In this document: positions 1 to 6,257 of the stretch, in pieces
Numbering within the stretch: position 1 is the stretch's first letter
How the letters are laid out: each line of letters begins with the position of its first letter
From: Planctomycetota bacterium
GTDB taxonomy: Bacteria; Planctomycetota; UBA1135
DNA: 6,842 nucleotides
Assembly (NCBI GenBank): GCA_002400895.1
Contig: NVRO01000163.1
Coordinates: forward strand, 1 to 6,842
Direction: 5' to 3'
Program-made: the position numbers and the translations under genes
The notes under the pieces: generated by a model
What the model saw: the letters and a program-made list of their open reading frames with translations, nothing else
Database searches by the model: none
What the model was told of the DNA's origin: nothing

Positions 1-2
1 CC

Positions 3-974
3 GCAAGGATTCTGCGGCAACGCATCGACCCGGCCATTGCCACCGCGGCGCTCCGACTTGGCACTGCTGGACTCACCAGGATTGCCGTTCTCTCCGGGCA
101 TCGACCGGGACCTGCCGGAACCTCCGAAGCATTAGCACCTTTACTACGCTTACTGCGCGGGGAGGGGTTTGACCCGATGGCCATCGACCATGTTCCCGGA
201 GTCGATGATGGCTTCAGTTTGCTGATGATTCCAGGTCAGGGAACTGCCATGCTGGAATCCGATGTTGCCGCGGTCGAAGAATGGGTTTCTTCCGGACTGC
301 CTTTGCTAATCGCATTGGGGTTTTCATCACCTGCCAACATTACCGAAAATTGGAATCGACGATTAGCCGCTCGCGGGGTTTCCTTCGGCCAGGGGCTGGT
401 TTGCCAAAAGTGGCGTGGGACTACCGGAACCAGCCAATGTGCCAATGCGCTCGAGATACCTCCGTCACGTTTGGCTCAATTTCACCCGATTACTGCCAGC
501 ATTTACCTTGCCCAGCGCCACCTGCTGATGGTTGGTGCCCGCCCGCTCTCGATTGGGGGAGGCGACAATGAATATTCGCGTGAGCAGGTATTTTGGATGG
601 ACCGTAATGCCTGGGTTGAACACAGTGATTTGCCCGATTTTGTTCCCGGCCCGAACGATTCGCGAGGCCCATTTCCGCTGGCGGTGGCCTGCGAACTGTG
701 GACTCCCACCGGCAATTTGAAGGGTCGCACTTTGATGCTGGGCTCCACCGGCCTCTTTTTCGATCCCAATTTACGGGAGCGCGATTTCCTCAGTTCCTCC
801 ACCCGCTGGCTACTCGGCTCGGAAGCCAGCAAGTCCGGTCTGGTCAATCTTCCCAGTCTCCCATTCAGGCCTTCCGAGCAAGTCCGCGCGCGGATTGCCA
901 ATTTCTCCATCCTGACCCTGCCCGGGTGCACCTTGCTGATTGGTTTCCTGGTCTTTTGGCGCCGCCGACGATAA
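3..974 (+). CDS. GldG-family ABC transport auxiliary protein, 3' part (5' end outside window)
   Basis: The reading frame is open from the left edge, giving 323 residues and a TAA stop. The ATG at 177 is internal, because in-frame coding continues upstream of it without a stop. In GldG-like proteins (ABC_transp_aux family) a large extracytoplasmic domain is held by membrane helices and partners an ABC transporter. Visible here are a core strand and helix reading LLMIPGQGTAMLESDVAAVE (fragment residues about 73-92), where the family has a position like 'is it allowed to cut off' followed by an acidic helix; the GPFPLAVACE segment (222-231) typical of the C-terminal half; the late block GSTGLFFDPNLRERDFL (about 247-263); and a final transmembrane helix (301-319) followed directly by four arginines, which should sit in the cytoplasm. 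The downstream DUF4340 gene supports the family call. The exact substrate of the transporter is unknown. Family assignment is from remembered motifs, fairly sure. Confidence 0.8.
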   Translation, partial: ARILRQRIDPAIATAALRLGTAGLTRIAVLSGHRPGPAGTSEALAPLLRLLRGEGFDPMAIDHVPGVDDGFSLLMIPGQGTAMLESDVAAVEEWVSSGLPLLIALGFSSPANITENWNRRLAARGVSFGQGLVCQKWRGTTGTSQCANALEIPPSRLAQFHPITASIYLAQRHLLMVGARPLSIGGGDNEYSREQVFWMDRNAWVEHSDLPDFVPGPNDSRGPFPLAVACELWTPTGNLKGRTLMLGSTGLFFDPNLRERDFLSSSTRWLLGSEASKSGLVNLPSLPFRPSEQVRARIANFSILTLPGCTLLIGFLVFWRRRR

Positions 975-988
975 GTTTCCCACCGTTG

Positions 989-2293
989 ATGAATCCAGTC
1001 CGCCTCTTCCTTTTGACTCTGGTGCTTGCCATTACTGGCGCTGTATTGCTGTGGAAAAGCGATAAATCACCTGTAGATTCCGATTCGTCGGTAGTCAACT
1101 CAACCCCCAGTGTGCTGCCGCTTGCAGCCGAGGAAATCTCTTCAATTACGATTCATGATCCTAATCGGGCCGAACTCATAACTCGACTTCAACGGTCCGG
1201 CGCCAAGAACTGGATCATGACCGAACCACTAAAGGATCTCGCCGACCTGGCTGCGGTACAGAGCCTTTTGTCCGCCCTATGCCGGGATCCGAGCAGTGAA
1301 CTGCCGCCTGAATGGGAAACCAGTACTGCAGTGGAGCTCGGCCTTAGTCCGGCACGAATCACCGTCGAAGTCGTCGACCACGGCGGTGCAACCTGGGAAC
1401 TGAAGCTGGGGGTAGCCGATATTTCCGGAGACTATTACGCTGCTTCTTATTCCGGAGTTGCATTCCTGATAAGTAAACGCGCTTATGACGTCATCCGTCG
1501 GCCCGCCAACGATTGGCGCGATCCCACCGTAATTCATGACAGCAACTTGATCAAGAGGGTCAAACTAACCCCGCCCGGAGGGGACCCCAGTCTTGAAATG
1601 GAATTGCGCGGTCGCACCTGGTGGCTGACCTCTCCGGCGGAGTATCCATTGAGTGAATATGGGCTGACTATGTTACGGCGAGTACTGCGCGCGCGAAGCT
1701 ACGACCTGCGTGAAGACGCGGCCACTCCCAGCCAGTCGAAACTACTTCGTGAACAGGGTTATCGGTGGGAATTTCATTCGAAACAAGAGCAGCAGGAGCT
1801 TTTTTACTATCAACGTTTTGTCCTGAACTCGCTGCGTCCATATCCATTGCCGGTATCCCCCGAGGACTTTCAATTCCATCAACTCAGCTTGGAAGATTTG
1901 CGCAGCGAACGATTGTTCGACTTGCTCCCGGACGAAGTCCGATCACTGAGGATTTCTGCTGGTTCCCTGGAAACGACCTTCCGCCGTAGTCGCCGGGGTT
2001 GGCAATTCTCCACCGGCCATGAAACAGATAAGGGTGACGGCAACAATCTGGATCGCCTGACAAGCATGATTTGCGCGTTGGAGACCAAGGGTTTGCAGGA
2101 CCGTCCGGAGTCACCACCTACCGGTAGTATTGTCCTTTCCCGCTCGCGCCAACCTCTTGCAAACAACGGACTTGAACTCCTGTGGTGGGCAGGAGATGGC
2201 TCCTCGGTGTTGGTGGCCAGTGTCGATTCCGACTCGGCTGTGCCAATCAACCGCCAAATGCATCGCCTGGCAGTCAGCCTTGCGGGGCACTGA
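989..2293 (+). CDS. DUF4340 domain-containing membrane-anchored protein
   Basis: This 434-residue protein has a short basic start, one N-terminal membrane helix or uncleaved signal anchor (residues 5-22), and then a long domain probably outside the cytoplasmic membrane. DUF4340 features are visible: ELGLSPARITVEV (116-128), then a WELKLG strand (136-141) and YYAASYSGVAFLI (149-161), the pattern in which the family reads as 'LGL-P-x-x-T-V ... L-x-L-G ... Y'; DWRDPTVI follows at 175-182. DUF4340 proteins have no established biochemical activity. They commonly follow GldG in ABC-exporter-like operons, as here with a 14-nt gap. I chose the ATG at 989 because it puts the membrane helix at the N-terminus. 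The frame is open upstream to 698, but that part overlaps the previous gene. A TTG directly precedes the ATG, and no Shine-Dalgarno sequence is visible, suggesting coupled translation. Confidence 0.85.
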   Translation: MNPVRLFLLTLVLAITGAVLLWKSDKSPVDSDSSVVNSTPSVLPLAAEEISSITIHDPNRAELITRLQRSGAKNWIMTEPLKDLADLAAVQSLLSALCRDPSSELPPEWETSTAVELGLSPARITVEVVDHGGATWELKLGVADISGDYYAASYSGVAFLISKRAYDVIRRPANDWRDPTVIHDSNLIKRVKLTPPGGDPSLEMELRGRTWWLTSPAEYPLSEYGLTMLRRVLRARSYDLREDAATPSQSKLLREQGYRWEFHSKQEQQELFYYQRFVLNSLRPYPLPVSPEDFQFHQLSLEDLRSERLFDLLPDEVRSLRISAGSLETTFRRSRRGWQFSTGHETDKGDGNNLDRLTSMICALETKGLQDRPESPPTGSIVLSRSRQPLANNGLELLWWAGDGSSVLVASVDSDSAVPINRQMHRLAVSLAGH

Positions 2294-2920
2294 TCAACCT
2301 ATATTCCACTCGGTTTGCCCACCAACCAGGCATGCTCGCCCACTCAAAACATGGGCAATTGCTTCGGGCAGGACTCGCTTTTCGGCATCGAACACCCGCG
2401 CCCCAAGACTCTCGGCATCGTCGGCAGCGGCCAAGGGAACGGCTTCCTGGGCAATCAATGCTCCCTGGTCATACTCCAGGGATGCGAAGTGCACCGAACA
2501 ACCGCTAATCAGCGGACCATCAGCGCAAACCGCTGCGTGTACGTGATTACCCCAATAACCCTTGCCACCATAAGCAGGGAGCAGAGCCGGATGGATATTG
2601 ATTACTTTTCCCGTCCATTGGGAGGGGATTGGGAGCAACGCCAACCAACCAGCCATGACAATCAAATCAGGATGCATGGCATCGATGACCTTGACCAATG
2701 CGAGGTCACGGTCTGCTAGCTCCGGGTGGGTGGAACGACCGATTTCCTGCCATGGGATTCCCAGACGTTCGGCGCGTTCAATCACTCCCAATGGTTGGCG
2801 GGAAACAACCAGGCCGACCAACTCGGCTGCAAGCCGACCATCATCAATGTGCTGCTGCAGGTTCTCGAGAGAACGCCCGCCGCCGGAGGCCAATACCACT
2901 ACGCGGCCACTCATTTGCAC
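2294..2920 (-). CDS. purN: Phosphoribosylglycinamide formyltransferase (GAR transformylase)
   Basis: PurN transfers a formyl group from 10-formyltetrahydrofolate to glycinamide ribonucleotide, the third step of de novo purine synthesis, in the cytosol. The 208-residue length fits the family (about 190-220). The N-terminal phosphate-binding loop is ASGGGRSLENL (11-21). The catalytic triad of the family is present: Asn108 and His110 in NIHPALLP, and Asp151 in EYDQGALIAQ. The loop after NIHPALLP reads AYGGKGYWGNHVHAAV, with the conserved histidine, and resembles the GGKG-type PurN form rather than the E. coli YPGLHTH form. The frame can start at GTG (2920) or at the ATG two codons later (2914); the ATG is equally plausible and neither has a clear ribosome binding site. 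It lies 28 nt after the kinase gene, so it is probably the last gene of that transcript. The substrate-binding residues give no sign of inactivation. Confidence 0.95.
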   Translation of the reverse strand: MQMSGRVVVLASGGGRSLENLQQHIDDGRLAAELVGLVVSRQPLGVIERAERLGIPWQEIGRSTHPELADRDLALVKVIDAMHPDLIVMAGWLALLPIPSQWTGKVINIHPALLPAYGGKGYWGNHVHAAVCADGPLISGCSVHFASLEYDQGALIAQEAVPLAAADDAESLGARVFDAEKRVLPEAIAHVLSGRACLVGGQTEWNIG

Positions 2921-2948
2921 GCAGTCATCAGGATGGCATTATTCCGTT

Positions 2949-5486
2949 TCACGGCTTGATTCCAAACTCGCTGGAGCCATCCGAGGCAATCGCCGCAAGC
3001 AGACTGAATCTGGCGCTCAGCTGCTCCAGCCACAACAGGGCACCGAAGTCATCGCCGCGAACTAGTTCGCGACAAACCCCGGCCGCGGCCTCCAGGGCGG
3101 CTTTTTCATTCAATAATGCTGGGTCAGTGGGGGCAACACCATTGGGGAATTGCCAGGCAAATGATTCTGCTTGAACTCGCAGTTGGTCGAGAGTGCTTGG
3201 ACCGGGCGCGGCAGTTCCCAAAATGCGCAGAGCAGCTCCGACACGGTGGCTCCCAACCAACAGATAGCAAGCGGTGGCGGCAGCGGGTCTTGCCGAGGAC
3301 GCTTCAAGCAAGCCGGCCAACACTTCAGGCCTGGTCATCCGCTCCCACGATTCGACGCGCCTGACTTTTTTGCCGTGCTGTTGGGTTTCTATTTCCACTC
3401 CGGCAGGTCCAAGAGCGACAACTCGGGCGTGCTTGCCGTCAAGCGGGTCGACAATGAATAGCCCATCACCAGACGCAAGTTGGGATTGCAGACTGGCGAC
3501 TGCGGACGACGCCAGTTCGCACATCCCGATTATCGGCCTAGCCATAGCTACCAGGCGTTCATCGGTGCAGCGGTCAAGAATCCCCTCCAACGCCTCGCTC
3601 GCACTAACAAAGTCGAGTTGGCGAATCGGGTCGGCAATCGAGGTCTGGATACCGACCAGTAATTCAACCCTGGCCGTTCGCAGAATGCGCTCCCGAGCCA
3701 GGTATTGGGCAGCAGCAAGGTCCAGCGCCAAACGCTCGCCAACTTGTCGCCATTGGCGGCTGGTCAACTTCGAGGGTGACGCCGCAGCAAGCGAACCGAT
3801 TTGTTTTTCAAGTTCAACTGCTCGCACCCAATCATCCTCGAGTAGCGACTGCGCATGTTCAGCCTCCCAGCCGGCGACCACGCCGGAAACCGATTCAAGC
3901 ATGATTGCCTGCAGACGGCGGCGATCTTCCTGGCGCAGATGCGGATGGTCAGCTGCCAATTGCTCAAGTAGCTCGACATATCGAAATCCGTCAAAGGCTG
4001 CGACAAGTTCTGCTTCGAGGATTGTCACCGCCAATGCCGCGGGGTCGGCAATCCCCTCCTCTACCTTGGTCGGAAGTAGGCGCAGCAAAGTAGCGGCTTC
4101 AGTCGCCAGGCTTGAATCGGGGTGCTTGGCAATGAATTCCTCCAAAGCCACCCGCTTGAGGTCAATCTCGGGTTGCCCTTTGGCATTGGCAAAGTCCAAT
4201 CGTATTTGCAACTCAGCTTCCCTGGCGACAGCGGCCGGGTCATTACGGACCACCTCGACAATAGTAGGGTCGACCGGCTCCTTGTCCCGCTCAGTAATAG
4301 CCAGGTAAGCGACAACTCCCAGCATTCCTGTTATTCCGATCAGGGCAAATTTATTGCTCTTTCTTTTTTCGAGCAGGAGCTCACATTCAAGTGCAACCTC
4401 GGTGCCTGAATCCGGTCGCTCATCCGGGTCCTTTGCCAACAAGCTGGATAGGAGATGTTCGACCCCCACCGGGACCTTGAGGCCATGGTCGGCCAAACTC
4501 GGTGGTTCGGATTCCACCTGGTGGCGCAAAATCTCGCGCACGTTGTTGCCACTGAAAACGGTATCTCCGGTCAGCAATCGGAACATGGTGCAGCCGAGCG
4601 AATACATGTCCGCGCGGTGGTCGAAATCATCCCCGCGGGCGCACTCCGGCGCCATGAAGTGGGGGGTACCACCAATAGTCTCCTGGTCGAGCATTCCCCG
4701 GGTGGCGGACAAACCCAGATCCGCAAGTTTCACATGGCCCGAATCCGCAAACATCAGGTTTTCCGGCTTGACATCCCGGTGAACCAGATTATGTTGCTGA
4801 GCATAAGCCAACGCCAGCGCGCAATCGCGAACAGCCTCCAATGCCTTGCGCCATGGCATCGGGCCCTGCTCGCGTAGTTGGTCTTCGAGTGTGCCTCCAC
4901 TTACCAACTCCATCGAGTAGTAATGCAGCCCGTTAGCGGCACCAACGTCGTAGACCTGCACCAGATTGGGATGGCTCAAGCGACCCGCTGAAACCGCTTC
5001 ACGCTTGAATGAGGTCACCGCCAGGGGATCCTGTGCGGCGCGCGAGTTGAGCACCTTCAAGGCGACGGTGCGGTCAAGCGTGGACTGTAATGCTCGATAA
5101 ACGACACCAACCGCACCGGAACCTAAAACTCCCAGAATCTTATAACCGCCTACTTCCTTCCCGATATTCGGGTCATTGGATGAATCTCCTATTTCAGCAC
5201 TCAACATCCCCACAGCACTGTCCAGCTCAAATTTAATACTTCCGCCGGAGGCCAACTTGGCCCGCCCAAGGCGGCTGTTGCCAACCAGCAGTCGAACCTC
5301 ACCAAGTGCTTCAAGCAGCAATTTCCCGCCTTCCTCCTCGGTAATCTTGAACCCATCTGCCCCGGGGGTCGGGCGGGCTATCCGGTCGAGACCATCGGAG
5401 GGACTCAAGACCAGATTCAGTTCACCCGTACGGACTTGAAATACACCTTCAAGTCCATTGAATTGCCAATGGAGTTTACTGCTCAC
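2949..5486 (-). CDS. Membrane-anchored Ser/Thr protein kinase with large unassigned C-terminal region
   Basis: The protein is 845 residues with a GTG start 6 nt after the yggS stop. Residues 1-110 are short beta-strand-like stretches that recall a divergent FHA or other beta-sandwich domain; this is uncertain. Residues about 114-372 are a complete Hanks-type kinase: glycine loop GVLGSGAVGVVY (119-130), lysine K144 in VALK, helix-C glutamate E163, HRDVKPEN with D238, K240 and N243, metal-binding D256 in a DLG variant of DFG, APE at 279-281, D293, and R357. It is an RD kinase and should be active. A single hydrophobic helix at 379-397 follows, so the kinase should be cytoplasmic and residues 398-845 outside. 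The outer part is mostly helical, with a TPR-like stretch near 440-470 (EEFIAKHPDSSLATEA) and a small strand-rich, SH3-like segment near 673-727. Ligand and substrates are unknown. Confidence 0.93.
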   Translation of the reverse strand: MSSKLHWQFNGLEGVFQVRTGELNLVLSPSDGLDRIARPTPGADGFKITEEEGGKLLLEALGEVRLLVGNSRLGRAKLASGGSIKFELDSAVGMLSAEIGDSSNDPNIGKEVGGYKILGVLGSGAVGVVYRALQSTLDRTVALKVLNSRAAQDPLAVTSFKREAVSAGRLSHPNLVQVYDVGAANGLHYYSMELVSGGTLEDQLREQGPMPWRKALEAVRDCALALAYAQQHNLVHRDVKPENLMFADSGHVKLADLGLSATRGMLDQETIGGTPHFMAPECARGDDFDHRADMYSLGCTMFRLLTGDTVFSGNNVREILRHQVESEPPSLADHGLKVPVGVEHLLSSLLAKDPDERPDSGTEVALECELLLEKRKSNKFALIGITGMLGVVAYLAITERDKEPVDPTIVEVVRNDPAAVAREAELQIRLDFANAKGQPEIDLKRVALEEFIAKHPDSSLATEAATLLRLLPTKVEEGIADPAALAVTILEAELVAAFDGFRYVELLEQLAADHPHLRQEDRRRLQAIMLESVSGVVAGWEAEHAQSLLEDDWVRAVELEKQIGSLAAASPSKLTSRQWRQVGERLALDLAAAQYLARERILRTARVELLVGIQTSIADPIRQLDFVSASEALEGILDRCTDERLVAMARPIIGMCELASSAVASLQSQLASGDGLFIVDPLDGKHARVVALGPAGVEIETQQHGKKVRRVESWERMTRPEVLAGLLEASSARPAAATACYLLVGSHRVGAALRILGTAAPGPSTLDQLRVQAESFAWQFPNGVAPTDPALLNEKAALEAAAGVCRELVRGDDFGALLWLEQLSARFSLLAAIASDGSSEFGIKP

Positions 5487-5492
5487 GATTTC

Positions 5493-6182
5493 TCAACTGA
5501 AGGTCGCAGCGGGGAAGATTGCGCGACCTACACGTACTAATGTAGCTCCCTCCGCCACCGCGATTTCATAGTCATTACTCATCCCCATTGATAGTTGTGG
5601 AGAGGTAGGCAGCAGCCCATTGGCGGCTTGTTGTTGGGCGCCCTCGCGCACGCTTGAAAAGACCCGCCGCAGGGTGGATTCGGTGGCTTTATTGGGGGCC
5701 AATGTCATCAGCCCATCAACCCGGAGGTTGCTCAGCGGGCTTAGCTCGCTCAGGAACTCCTCCAGTCGATTGAGCTGGCAGCCATAGCGCCCATCCTCTG
5801 GTGTGGAGTTCACTTGAACCAGTACGCAGCAGGTGAGGCCAGCCTCCTCGGAGAGACGATTACAGCGTTCCGCAATACGGAGGTCTCCGATGGTGTGCAA
5901 CAGCAGGGACATTTCCAATGCCGCTTTGGCCTTATTGCGCTGAAGGAGCCCGATAAAATGCCAATTGGCCTCAGGTATGAGCGCATGGTGGGCGGCCAAC
6001 GACTGTAAGCGATTATGTCCAAAATGGCGCTGACCCGCCTCCCAGGCCGCGCACAGGCTCTCAGCCGTGGCTGTTTTTGCCACTGCAATGATTTCCACCG
6101 ATTCGGCCGAACGTCCACTGGCGGCGGCCGCTGCAGACAGCTTGTCGCGAACCTCCCGGAGGCGTTGGGCAGTGGATTCCAT
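5493..6182 (-). CDS. yggS: YggS/PLPBP family pyridoxal 5'-phosphate homeostasis protein
   Basis: YggS (PROSC/PLPBP) is a cytosolic single-domain TIM-barrel PLP-binding protein that regulates PLP supply and amino-acid metabolism and has no known catalytic reaction. The 229 residues match the family length. Motifs in order: the PLP lysine K36 in IIAVAKTATAESL; HFGHNRLQSL (53-62); NWHFIGLLQRNKAK (73-86); LVQVNSTPEDGRYGC (121-135); VDGLMTLAP (155-163); and the phosphate-binding block LSMGMSNDYE (197-206) followed by LVRVG (215-219). In most relatives the second motif reads FGEN; here the glutamate is histidine (H56), which is unusual. The ATG at 6182 is the only in-frame start after a TAG stop nine nt upstream, and no Shine-Dalgarno sequence lies next to it. 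It is the first gene of the yggS-kinase-purN series and is divergent from ald, another amino-acid gene. Confidence 0.94.
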   Translation of the reverse strand: MESTAQRLREVRDKLSAAAAASGRSAESVEIIAVAKTATAESLCAAWEAGQRHFGHNRLQSLAAHHALIPEANWHFIGLLQRNKAKAALEMSLLLHTIGDLRIAERCNRLSEEAGLTCCVLVQVNSTPEDGRYGCQLNRLEEFLSELSPLSNLRVDGLMTLAPNKATESTLRRVFSSVREGAQQQAANGLLPTSPQLSMGMSNDYEIAVAEGATLVRVGRAIFPAATFS

Positions 6183-6257
6183 CCCCGGATTCTAAGGGTG
6201 ATGTGGTTTCACCCGAAGGCTTAGAATTGAGCACTTCCCTGCCTCCCCCGAACCATC
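6183..6257. promoter_or_regulatory. Divergent control region between yggS and ald
   Basis: This 75-nt gap is the only place for the promoters of both yggS (leftward) and ald (rightward), unless each is driven from inside the other gene. It contains a nested inverted repeat (6189-6227). TAGAAT, a five-of-six match to the bacterial -10 box, occurs facing rightward at 6222-6227, giving an expected ald start near 6234 and a leader of about 24 nt. It occurs facing leftward at 6194-6189, which would start the yggS transcript at or next to its ATG, as a leaderless message. I see no convincing -35 box for either. The 24 nt before ald are pyrimidine-rich with no Shine-Dalgarno sequence. The promoter calls are inference from the sequence only. 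Confidence 0.45.
6189..6227. repeat. Nested inverted repeat, possible operator or symmetric promoter
   Basis: The outer arms are a perfect 8-bp inverted pair, ATTCTAAG (6189-6196) and CTTAGAAT (6220-6227), 31 bp apart start to start, close to three helical turns. The inner arms are a perfect 6-bp pair, GGGTGA (6196-6201) and TCACCC (6209-6214), around a 7-nt loop. The two dyads share one base on the left and are separated by five bases on the right, so they are not exactly concentric. No T-run follows, so a terminator is unlikely. It could be an operator for a dimeric regulator acting on both genes, such as an Lrp/AsnC-type regulator of ald, or an RNA hairpin in a longer yggS leader. Confidence 0.55.

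Noticed and set aside
503..931. A 142-residue frame on the minus strand
   Set aside because: It lies wholly opposite the GldG gene, is rich in Arg/Ser and has no family resemblance.
698..988. N-terminal extension of the DUF4340 frame
   Set aside because: It overlaps the GldG gene in another frame and would put about 97 low-quality residues before the membrane anchor, which normally begins the protein.
2285..2336. Possible terminator hairpin at the convergent gene ends (GGGCA/TGCCC at 2285-2289 and 2316-2320; GGTT/AACC nearby)
   Set aside because: The stems are only 4-5 bp, the first loop is 26 nt, and no T-run follows on either strand.
2598..3174. Two overlapping plus-strand frames across the purN-kinase junction
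   Set aside because: They run antisense to two well-supported genes and have shadow-like Arg/Ser/Pro composition.
3274..4308. A 344-residue open frame on the plus strand inside the kinase gene
   Set aside because: It is antisense to the kinase C-terminal region, very rich in Ser/Arg/Ala with no recognisable domain, and is what high-GC codon bias on the opposite strand produces.
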